Assembly (NCBI GenBank): GCA_963931925.1
Contig: OZ007569.1
Span: 47,133,021-47,197,020 of the forward strand
Length of the DNA: 64,000 nucleotides
Direction: 5' to 3'
DNA from: Onchidella celtica
Taxonomy: Eukaryota; Mollusca; Gastropoda; Systellommatophora; Onchidiidae
Shown: piece by piece, positions 53,991-62,598 of the stretch
Numbering within the stretch: the stretch's first letter is position 1
Layout: each line of letters opens with the position of its first letter
The notes under the pieces: model-generated
What the model was told of the DNA's origin: nothing
Databases searched by the model: none
What the model saw: only the letters and a program-made list of their open reading frames with translations
Translations under genes and position numbers: made by a program

Positions 53991-56588
53991 AGAATACCGA
54001 TACTCTGGTCTCTCATGAAACCTCTGCAGCATATCAACATGGAAAACCTTACTTGATCCATCAATGTGGATAGCGTAATCTACATTCGAAACAACTCGCT
54101 CAATAACATAAGGACCTTTCCATGTCATCAATAACTTATTATGGTCCGTAGGTAACAACAATAGAACCTTGTCTCCTGGCTTAAAAATTCTCAGTTTGGA
54201 ACCTCTATCTTTATAGTCTTTTGCTCTTTTCGAAGCGATACTAGAAGCTTCTTCTGCTATAGTGCGCGCTGAAGATAATCTTTCTCTTAAATCAACAAGG
54301 TCTATCGAAACCTTTTTAAACGGTTCCGAAACCGTGGGGATCTTTTGAAGAGGAGCCTGGGGTGTACGACCCTTATGCGTCGTCTTTTGGCACGCCCTGC
54401 ACGTCTTACAATATAACCGTACATCTCTGTATACTGACGGCCAATAAAAATTTTTCAGAACTCTTTGCTTGGTTCTAGCACTTCCCATATGATCCGCTAA
54501 TGGAACATCATGGGCCAGACGCAATACCGTTGCAATCAAGGATACCGGCACCACTACCTGCTTCTGAACCGAAGCCACTGTCACATACTTCCGGAACAGA
54601 ATGCCCCCCTGGATTACAAAGGAAGACGACCCGTTCTTATATCTCCTCGTTTTCTCCGTTCGCGCCTCCCCAAAACATGGGTTTAATGATGGATCCTCCC
54701 TTTGTAATCTCGCCAAGCGCTCTGGCGTGATATCTAGGTTGACCGCTGGCGTCGCCAAAGGTCTAATCTTATCTTTATCAGCTACCCGTCGACGTGTTTC
54801 GACCGCGGCGCAAAAGTCAATACCTTTTGATTGCGACCATGCTTGCACGTTCTCATCGGAAGGGGAAACTACCCGTGATACATTCCCAATGATGAGCTGG
54901 GCGCCTGGAAAACAACCAACGACTGCTTCGACTTCCCCGCTAAGGAAAGGTGTATCTATCACTATTCTTGCCATGGGTAATTTCTCAATGGCCCCCGAAA
55001 ATTGGATGCACGGGACAGTCTCACCTGTAAGCTGTGAATCCCGAATGCAGTCTCTATGCACTCCCACAACGGTAGATCCTGTATCTCGTAAAACCGAGAC
55101 CGGTTCGTCCCCAACAAACCCCGGATAAACCCTAAGACCACCTCCTGTATGACATGAATTTATAACGGGGATCTTTCTCCCACAAGGTAAAACACCGGAA
55201 GATAATAACTTCTCACAACTGGGACACTTAGAATACTGTCCGCCTCCGTTGTCCGATGTAACACACGCAGCCGCATGATGAAATTTATTTGGGGAACATG
55301 GACTGGAGCTACTGTCCACGTTCGCCGCTATCCTACCTGCAGGGCAATTCACGCTGATGTGATCTGCTCTACCGCAGTTCCAACACTTCGCGGCCCTACA
55401 CTCGCGTGAAAAGTGACCCACGCGTCCGCAAGTCCAACACTCCGCTCCCTGTGCTGCACTAGGCCTGGGTCCCCGTGACCCATCGCGACCGGAACTAGAG
55501 TCCCTATGCCGTCGGTCATCGGCAAAGGTCACAAATCGCCCCCGGCCATTACCGCGACCTAGCCCTCCTGCTCGGTCAAACTTACCGGATCCATATGCCG
55601 GTGATTGGTGATAGCCCCTACGCTGCCCCTGGGCTTGCCCACTAGAGGCACCACGCTGACGCGACCTGTCTTTATGTCCTGTCAGCGACCCCTCGACAAC
55701 GGCGACGTACCCAGCATCTTGGACGTACGCCCTGGCGACCGGTTTGGACGGATGGGCCGTACGGTATGCTTCCGCCAACTTAGACGCCTCCCGCACCGTC
55801 GCGGGTTCGTTTTCTTTCAGGAAAGCCACCAGATCTTTATGGCACGACGCGTACAGCTGGTCACGGATCATTAGGTCTTTCAGTTTAGCAAAATCCGCGC
55901 CCACATGCGCCAAGTCTACCCAGTTCGCGAAATATTCCGTTAGTCTCGCGACGAAGGCAGCAAAGTCCTCCCTGGTATCCGCACGTGCTCGCCTAAACTG
56001 CTCCCGGAAATATTCCTCGGTACGCGCAAATCGGCGAAGCAGCAAAGCCTTCAGCTTATCGTAATCTTGCACGTCTTCGCGCTGTAGCTCTTTAAAGTAG
56101 GTTAACGCTCGCCCCTGCAATAGAGACGCCAGGTACGTGGACCATAATTCCTTATTTTCCCCCCATTGCAATTGTGCGTTCAGTTCGAACCTGTAAAGGA
56201 AGGCGTCTATGTCGTCCTTCCGGTCGTCGAACGTAGGGAGCTTAATCCGAACACCACCTTTATTGTGTACCTGCCGCTCAACTGTTTCTGTTGGCGCATT
56301 CTTTTTGAGTTCTAATTCCGCGATTCTTACTCGCGCGTCTGTCTCCCGCTCTTGAGCTTCTATCTCCTTTAACCTTATCTCCTGCTCCCTTTCCTTAGCC
56401 TCTCTTTCTTGTTGCTGAGCCTTAGCCTCTCTTTCTTGTTGACGCTCTTGAGCCTCTTTTTCTCTCTCTCTATCTTTAGCACGCTCATCGCGCAATTCCG
56501 CCTGCTGTTCTTTAATCCAGCCGCGTAGCTCTTCTCCCTCAAGGCCAAGTTCCGTACCCAATTTCATGAGCTCACGGAGATCCGCCAT
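53964..56588 (-). CDS. gag-pol: Gag-protease-integrase polyprotein of element 2, integrase core deleted
   Basis: 874 codons without a stop. Residues 25-95 are a Glu/Arg/Gln coiled-coil-like region. Capsid follows (LPTFDDRKDDIDAFLYRFEL at 118-137) with a SCAN-like segment at about 195-280 (DLMIRDQLYASCHKDLVAFL). Next come a Gly/Arg-rich basic region, two CCHC knuckles (384-397, 402-415), protease RDTGST (Asp502) and the integrase HHCC zinc site (His693, His700, Cys730, Cys733). After residue 765 (SIDLV) the chain jumps directly to DLRERLSSARTIAEEA and a GPY/F-type end (TWKGPYVIERVV), so the second and third catalytic acids are gone. Gag could still assemble; integration cannot be self-supplied. 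ATG 56586-56588 opens the frame. Confidence 0.9.
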   Translation of the reverse strand: MADLRELMKLGTELGLEGEELRGWIKEQQAELRDERAKDREREKEAQERQQEREAKAQQQEREAKEREQEIRLKEIEAQERETDARVRIAELELKKNAPTETVERQVHNKGGVRIKLPTFDDRKDDIDAFLYRFELNAQLQWGENKELWSTYLASLLQGRALTYFKELQREDVQDYDKLKALLLRRFARTEEYFREQFRRARADTREDFAAFVARLTEYFANWVDLAHVGADFAKLKDLMIRDQLYASCHKDLVAFLKENEPATVREASKLAEAYRTAHPSKPVARAYVQDAGYVAVVEGSLTGHKDRSRQRGASSGQAQGQRRGYHQSPAYGSGKFDRAGGLGRGNGRGRFVTFADDRRHRDSSSGRDGSRGPRPSAAQGAECWTCGRVGHFSRECRAAKCWNCGRADHISVNCPAGRIAANVDSSSSPCSPNKFHHAAACVTSDNGGGQYSKCPSCEKLLSSGVLPCGRKIPVINSCHTGGGLRVYPGFVGDEPVSVLRDTGSTVVGVHRDCIRDSQLTGETVPCIQFSGAIEKLPMARIVIDTPFLSGEVEAVVGCFPGAQLIIGNVSRVVSPSDENVQAWSQSKGIDFCAAVETRRRVADKDKIRPLATPAVNLDITPERLARLQREDPSLNPCFGEARTEKTRRYKNGSSSFVIQGGILFRKYVTVASVQKQVVVPVSLIATVLRLAHDVPLADHMGSARTKQRVLKNFYWPSVYRDVRLYCKTCRACQKTTHKGRTPQAPLQKIPTVSEPFKKVSIDLVDLRERLSSARTIAEEASSIASKRAKDYKDRGSKLRIFKPGDKVLLLLPTDHNKLLMTWKGPYVIERVVSNVDYAIHIDGSSKVFHVDMLQRFHERPEYRYSHTGIEGHT

Positions 56589-57582
56589 TTCACAGATTTA
56601 TGGTTATGGTATCTATTATGAGAGCGGCCAACCTGTCGGTATGATCACTAACGACACGACCAGACACTTGAGATCATACCAGATATAACAACACCCACTT
56701 GTCTCAAATACAATTCAGAAATTTACCTACTTCCTAACTAATTCTCTATTCATTAAATGTATAGCACTATTAATAATAAAAGAAAATAGAAACGACAAGA
56801 ATGAAGAAATTCAGTAGAAGGACCACAAGTACGTCAAGGACAACGAACCAGACTAGGACAAAGCTTCTACAAAAAAACTATAATGGAAAAAAAAATGCAA
56901 CCTACTACGCCGATTACACTACAAGGTACGAACAAGAACAGAGTCTGAAAAAAAAGAACGTATCTACCGATAGGTAAGAGAGGGACAAGAGAGACGTCTT
57001 CCTAAAACAACGAGGAAGATGGAACGCCACAATCTAAACAAAAATACAGGTCCCTACAGAACTGTTCACTGTGATGAACGAAGTTCCAAATTTAGCCCAC
57101 CTCCCGAAGAGGATAAACTACGCTCACCACAGCAAACCCGCGCCACCGCCCCTATAATCTATTACAACGAAAACAGAAAAACAGCGGAAAAAGACAGAAG
57201 AACAGACAGCCCTCAATCCAGGGTACAAAATTTTCACTTAACTTTCAGCCTTATGAGTTTAAGTCCTCCCCTTAATCGGAGCTCTGGCTGCTTGTCTCCT
57301 CAGGCTGCACGCACACACACTGTCTCTCTGAAAGTTTAAGTACACATTAGTACATATTTATGGCAATACATGCATCAATACATATTCATCAATATACATA
57401 AATCATATCATCATGAAATTTCCATTCATCCCACGAACAAAGACAACACAAATTCCTACCACAAGATAAGTATTACGTGGACAAAACTAAAGTAACAAAT
57501 GCCCACTGAAAAATACCTACTAACTAACTACAACTAAATATTACGAAAATGGACGAGTCACAACGGACGAGCCCCCAGTGTC
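56589..57582 (-). other. Leader of element 2
   Basis: About 1 kb between primer site and gag ATG. There is no domain-bearing ORF. It probably contains the RNA packaging signal, which cannot be located by eye. Confidence 0.5.
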
Positions 57583-57600
57583 ATCCCGGACGAGCCCCCA
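57565..57600 (-). other. Primer-binding site of element 2, with partial duplicate
   Basis: ATCCCGGACGAGCCCCCA (57583-57600) matches the tRNA-Pro 3' end, one base from the LTR. Just upstream CGGACGAGCCCCCAGTGTC (57564-57582) repeats the primer site plus the first bases of the LTR (GTGTC for ATGTC). The duplicate is a structural trace of aberrant strand transfer or tandem duplication. Confidence 0.82.
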
Positions 57601-57601
57601 A

Positions 57602-58526
57602 TGTCACAAATCCCAGACTGGGAGATGTAATAGTGTTTATGACAGGACAACAATCACGAACAAACAAGTTTAACACTTAACAGAACAACCCATCAGACTC
57701 ACACATTTATTAAACATAATTATACAGATAATAGAGCAATTACATACATTATATTATTGCAATTAACTGCCGTACAACGGCCTTATTCTCACACACACTC
57801 TCCCTCGGATCCACAACCCGCTAGTTACTCCTAAAGGCACTTCGGCCTCAGCCTCTCCCCTCAGGGTCTTAATAGCACATTAATAATTCACTGGCACCGC
57901 AGTCTCTCAATATCACCTTCCGATTGTCATACACCTTAGCACTCCCCTAGCACCTCAGCAGGGCAATAACACATTATCACATTCAATAGACATTATCATT
58001 TCAATAGTACATTATTAGTTCACTAGCCCCTCAACATGGCAATAGTACATTATCACATTCACGCTCATATCTACGTCCCTGTCCGTGGCCTGACTGCCAC
58101 GACTTTATGTGCCTCTACTGTCCTGCACTGACAGCCTCACTTCTGGCCTATGTGTGGCCTCCGGCCCTATGCTGGCCTATCCCGTGCTCATCGAGGTGGC
58201 TCTGCGGCCCGTCCTCGACACCAGTCATCACTGGAAAAACTCTCTCACTGGTCTCTCGACTGCTCCCCTTATGTCCGCCCGCTGGGCTCTTACTAGCGTC
58301 CGTTCCGTAGGACCTTCTAACTTGCAGTGATAGTAATACAGCGCTTTCGCCTCATTCAGACCCCCCCCCCCCCTACTCATAACATGCACGCTTAACTTAC
58401 TTGTCTACGTGCGTTAATTTTACTCTCCTCCTTTCACGTCTTTCCCAACCTGTCTGCCGTGAGCCCTTCTTACTCTACACCCGCTCTGTAGCAATCCCCT
58501 TAATTGCACTCACTCCACTCGTGACA
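57602..58526 (-). repeat. 5' LTR of element 2
   Basis: A 925-bp copy of 51885-52803 with the same TG...CA ends, supplying the minus-strand promoter. Confidence 0.93.
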
Positions 58527-58535
58527 GTAATATAA

Positions 58536-58760
58536 ATTTACCCAGAAGGGTATAATACGATTGCCAGGAGAGCTAAATAAAATAATATCCCAGAAGGCTG
58601 TATAAAACAATTGCCCAGAAGGCGGTATAAAACAACTGCCCAGAAGGCTGTATAAAACAATTGCCCAGAAGGCTGTATAAAACAATTGCCCAGAAGGCTG
58701 TATAAAACAATTGCCCAGAAAGCTGTATAAAACAATTGCCCAGAAGGCGACAAAGCCAAT
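58536..58760 (-). repeat. 25-bp tandem array in the DIRS leader
   Basis: CAGAAGGCTGTATAAAACAA plus TTGCC recurs at exact 25-bp spacing at 58591, 58616, 58641, 58666, 58691, 58716 and 58741, with a decayed copy near 58545. Scattered CCCAGA(A/G)GGC motifs continue to about 58945. The array lies between the DIRS terminal repeat and gag, where a promoter or packaging function would be expected, but that is only inferred. Confidence 0.88.
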
Positions 58761-59218
58761 TGTCCAGAGGACTTACGTACTTTGTTCAAAGGGCGGCAAA
58801 CTGATTTTGGGAGTTATCGAACCGTGGAAATTTTTGATGAGTATCAAGTGCCCAGAGGGCTGGGAGTTGCTAATCAACAAAGACTGAAATATTGTTATGG
58901 AATTTGGCCCAGAAGGCAGATGATTCAATGTCCCAGAGGGCAGAGTACACATAGACTTAATTAATATCGTGTTATGCAAGGTCGAACTTAATGCCAGTTA
59001 GATAATGAAATATCAAACTGAAACAGTAGGTCCAAGTAATTTTAACCACTAGAAATGAAACGAACAGTACTTTACCCTTCCGTAAGTATCGTCTGGGAGC
59101 CGGTATAATCCACAAAGAAATTATAACACCACTAGGCAACTACTAAAAGTAGCAGGATTATATTCCACGGTGGGAGAATTTACGGTAGCGTGTGAACTGG
59201 TCGAACGCTTCGCGCCAA

Positions 59219-59286
59219 GTGACTGGTATGGGCCGGCGTTCATCTCATGTTACCACGGGAGTGCCTGACGGCAGTTGAGTTAAAAT
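59219..59286 (-). repeat. DIRS 5' terminal repeat
   Basis: 59219-59248 is the inverted partner of 46892-46921, and 59242-59286 is the partner of the internal complementary region (47119-47163, two mismatches). The element ends in GTTAAAAT; following bases are flanking DNA. Confidence 0.88.
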
Positions 59287-59380
59287 ACTCCATGGGGTAA
59301 GTATGGAAGTCATGCCTTCCAGCGGTAGATTAGGAAGTTGTGATTATTTATTCTTCAGAGGGGAAAGAACAACACCTTCT

Positions 59381-59580
59381 NNNNNNNNNNNNNNNNNNNN
59401 NNNNNNNNNNNNNNNNNNNNNNNNNNNNNNNNNNNNNNNNNNNNNNNNNNNNNNNNNNNNNNNNNNNNNNNNNNNNNNNNNNNNNNNNNNNNNNNNNNNN
59501 NNNNNNNNNNNNNNNNNNNNNNNNNNNNNNNNNNNNNNNNNNNNNNNNNNNNNNNNNNNNNNNNNNNNNNNNNNNNNNNN
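59381..59580. other. Assembly gap (200 N)
   Basis: Exactly 200 N, a conventional placeholder length, so the true distance is unknown. It starts 95 bp beyond the DIRS end and is followed by an A-rich run. Confidence 0.99.
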
Positions 59581-60275
59581 AAAAAAAAAATAAAAAATCT
59601 CCCATGCACTGGTACTAGATCTATATGGAATCAAACTCAACTAAAAGTAACATTATGAAACTTAGAACTGAACGTCCTTATCATTTTCAACAGGGCAAAA
59701 ATATGATTACAAGCCAATAGCATTGACAAGAACAATGCGTTGGTCAGCAACATCTGTGGTTTAGGTTTCCTTATCTAGAATGTTTTTTTCTATTCTTAAA
59801 ATAAAACTTGTTAAGTTCAGCCGCCTTTAGTAATTCCGATCTGTCTTGCTACAATTAAAAGCATACAAGTTCGACGTTTTAAGGGCCAAAGAATTGTCTT
59901 GAGTCATCGTATCATACTATAATGGAGCTGTAAGGTGAACATTGTAGCACCTAAACCTTCGTGACTACCCAACCATAGATTAGGAAACTTTGCGTACTGC
60001 CACAATATATTTTTGACGATGAATTAGGTGGACACGGTCATGCAATTTGGACAAAACTGAGTCTTTAATATTATTTTGTGTGATGTTGTTTTAGCCACAC
60101 ATACAATGATACACGTATTTATAAAAGCGAATATTTGTAGGTGTGGAATGGAAAAGTATGATTGGACATTTCGTGCTTCTCCCGCTTTTGCAAAATATTT
60201 CTGCACAGGGTGACTAGTAGTAATGCTTACGATACAAATCAAACATAATTTAACCAGAATTGAAATATAGAGAAC

Positions 60276-60280
<5 letters not shown>
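59581..60280. other. No recognised gene
   Basis: AT-rich sequence between the gap and the GA microsatellite. No coding signal seen. Confidence 0.4.
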
Positions 60281-60347
<67 letters not shown>

Positions 60348-60548
60348 CAGAGACAGACAGACAGCCAGACAGACAGACAGAGACAGACAGGCAGAGACAG
60401 AGAGAAACAAAGAGACAGAGACAGAGAGGCAGACAGAGAGAGACAGGGAGAGATAGACAGAGGAGAGAGAGACTGAGAGGGACAGAGAGACAGACACACA
60501 TACACACACAGACAGAGAGAGAGAGAGAGAGTGTGTGTGTGTGGGAGA
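60281..60548. repeat. Compound (GA)n/(ACAG)n microsatellite
   Basis: Starts as pure GA for about 65 bp, then GACA/GACAG variants, then CACA and GTGT stretches. The long low-complexity ORFs across it on both strands are artefacts of the repeat. Confidence 0.95.
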
Positions 60549-61980
60549 GAGAACAGCGTATAAGTAGTAATAACCGAACAGGTGCCTTTCAGACAAGTGA
60601 AAAGACCTAATTCATTTCTTTCGCTCTCCTCGAATGTATCTATGTATTAGTTTTTATATGATCTGTGCCATAATCTGTTTCATTTGACGACAGAGAACTT
60701 GCCCTCTCCGAAATTTTAACTTTGATTTCCTATTTCGTCGGAAATTCCAAGCCACCATGGCCTCGTGGAAGTTTAAAATACATGAAAACATTATAGGTGA
60801 CGTTAGGCCTTGAGAGGAAAACCCTATATCGTCCCTAAAGACGGTTTCGTTGCGTACCCAGTGGGAAAATCTAAATGTTTCAGCTGTGTTAATAAAAGTT
60901 GCCATTTGGAAATGTGCACTGTAGATAGTTTAACTTTTTACCACGTGTTCTATTGCTGCACTCCTATGTTTCTTTCTCCAAAATGTTTCAAGTCTTGTTT
61001 TTGGATTAATTGCAGATTTGCATGAAATAGCTTATAGTACACACTAGAATTAGAAGTATACTCTCAGAGGTGTTTGCAATATACTAGCGGAGCATCACTT
61101 CCGACATATTGTTCAAGGCAAGCATCTGTGTAGTTGAGTCGTGGGGGGGGGGGGGGGGGAGGAGGGAAGGAGGAAGAAAACTACTTATAGACTTTCATTT
61201 GTCACGGCCACTTACACAGCATTCGACCAGACCTTATCACTGTCCTCATGAATGTTCCATTTTGAAGTGCATACTATTAGTGCTGAATATAACTAATGAT
61301 AGTAGGATGAGCGTGGTATCACTTATTTTGGTGATTAATAGAGAATAATTAGAATAGTTAAAGAACATGTTATGAAATCTGTAATTGTGGAAAATAAAAC
61401 TATAGACAGTTATTAGAGCCTGTGTTCAGTCCACGACAACGGTTTTATTACTGGTCTTTTTACTTAATATTGTTTGCCTTTCTCATCTTTATTGGGGAAA
61501 TGGGGAAAGGTACGGAAGCGGCTTTTTTATTTTCTTCAGTGGATTTCCTTTGGCAATTCAGGTTGAAAGCTTGAGTCCCACATTACTCCATCCACCATTA
61601 AACATGTGGTTGAATTAGTGTTGGAAGCGTCACTTTTCATTATTGGCTAGCCTATTTTAGTTTTTTTTTCTTTGCTGCAATCTTACTCTTGTCCATAGGT
61701 CATCATAGTAGCGTTTTTTTTTTTTTTCCCAAATCCGCCTACCATCATCGTTCTGCCACACAATATCAAAGCAAACCAAAGCTGGCCACCCCTCCCTTTC
61801 TCCGCCTGTAACAATTTGCATGAAAGGTTTGCCCCAAACCAAAGAGGTTACTATATTTAATAAGAGAGTACAGTGCCCTTGCCTTAGTTGAAGCCTGTGT
61901 TACAGCCACGCTGAGTGTGCTCCGCGCGTACCGCTAAGCACGCTAGGCCTAGATAGACTGCATTGGACTGTTGGCCTACG
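60549..61980. other. No recognised gene; poly-G run
   Basis: Contains an uninterrupted G run at about 61143-61159 and a T13 run near 61716. No supported gene or repeat family. Confidence 0.4.
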
Positions 61981-61985
61981 GGGGC

Positions 61986-62024
<39 letters not shown>

Positions 62025-62035
62025 AGGGGGGGGGG
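61986..62035. repeat. (GA)n and poly-G low-complexity tract
   Basis: GAGA repeats followed by a G10 run. Confidence 0.9.
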
Positions 62036-62177
62036 GAGATAGAATAGAACAAAAGAAAGAAATAAAAGAGAATAAACAGAGAGATAGAAAGTGAAAATAA
62101 TGAGACGAGACAGAACCCAAACAAAACAGGAATTTGGAGAGAGAGGGAGAAAGAGAGAGAAACAGATTGAGTGAAAG

Positions 62178-62489
62178 AAGAAGAAGAAGAAGAAGAAGAA
62201 GAAGAAGAATGTCAACAACAACAACAACAACATCAACAATAACATCAACAATAACAACAACATCAACAATAACAACAACAACAACAACAACATCAACAAT
62301 AACAACAACAACATCAACAATAACAACAACAACATCAACAATAACAACAACATCAACAATAACAACAACAACATCAACAATAACAACAACATCAACAATA
62401 ACATCAACAATAACAACAACAACATCAACAATAACAACAACATCAACAATAACAACAACAACAGAAGAAGAAGAAGAAGAAGAAGAAGA
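62178..62489. repeat. Compound trinucleotide array (GAA)-(CAA/TCA)-(GAA)
   Basis: About ten GAA units (62178-62207), then about 250 bp built from CAA, ATCAAC and AATAAC trinucleotides in 12-, 15- and 18-bp blocks (ACAACATCAACAATAAC), then nine GAA units. All three frames are open on both strands, but the composition shows it is a microsatellite. Confidence 0.93.
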
Positions 62490-62598
62490 CATAACAAAGC
62501 AGGGAATGGGGAAAAAGAAAGGAAAAAAAATTTTAGGTCTAAAAAGTTGAGCAGTGAATTATTGGTGAGCTAGATCTAGCTTGACAAGTTTTCTTTTC

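Larger units (their letters stand above)
51885..58526 (-). mobile_element. Gmr1-type Ty3/Gypsy element 2, internally deleted, nested in DIRS
   Basis: A 6.64-kb element on the minus strand with LTRs of 919 and 925 bp, a tRNA-Pro primer site, a 1-kb leader, fused gag-protease-integrase, RT-RNase H remnant and a purine tract. Flanking bases are GCAAT (51880-51884) and GTAAT (58527-58531), a 5-bp target duplication with one change. Domain order again places integrase before RT. The integrase core and the N-terminal half of RT are deleted and RNase H is frameshifted, so it is nonautonomous. It lies in the 5' leader of the DIRS element and is therefore the younger insertion. Confidence 0.93.
46808..59286 (-). 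mobile_element. DIRS-type tyrosine-recombinase retrotransposon (split by a Gypsy element)
   Basis: Minus-strand order is terminal repeat (59219-59286), leader with a 25-bp array, [Gypsy insertion 51885-58526], Gag, RT-RNase H, tyrosine recombinase, internal complementary region (47035-47163), terminal repeat (46808-46921). Without the insertion it is about 5.8 kb, the usual DIRS size. The internal region is complementary to the outer end of both termini, with a 3-nt overlap (ATT), which is the diagnostic DIRS1 arrangement that allows a circular DNA intermediate to form. No target duplication is expected. Frameshifts in Gag and after RNase H suggest this copy is inactive. Confidence 0.92.

Noticed and set aside
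58591-58760. 25-bp array as a CRISPR array
   Set aside because: The units are directly contiguous with no variable spacers, and the DNA is animal nuclear sequence with a DIRS context.
60024-60610. Ser/Leu-rich and Arg/Glu-rich frames over the GA/ACAG tract
   Set aside because: Microsatellite translation, with open frames on both strands.
61884-62492. Long open frames on both strands over the trinucleotide array
   Set aside because: They consist of Val/Asp/Ile, Leu/Met or Thr/Ser runs created by the repeat itself; no gene signal outside the array.
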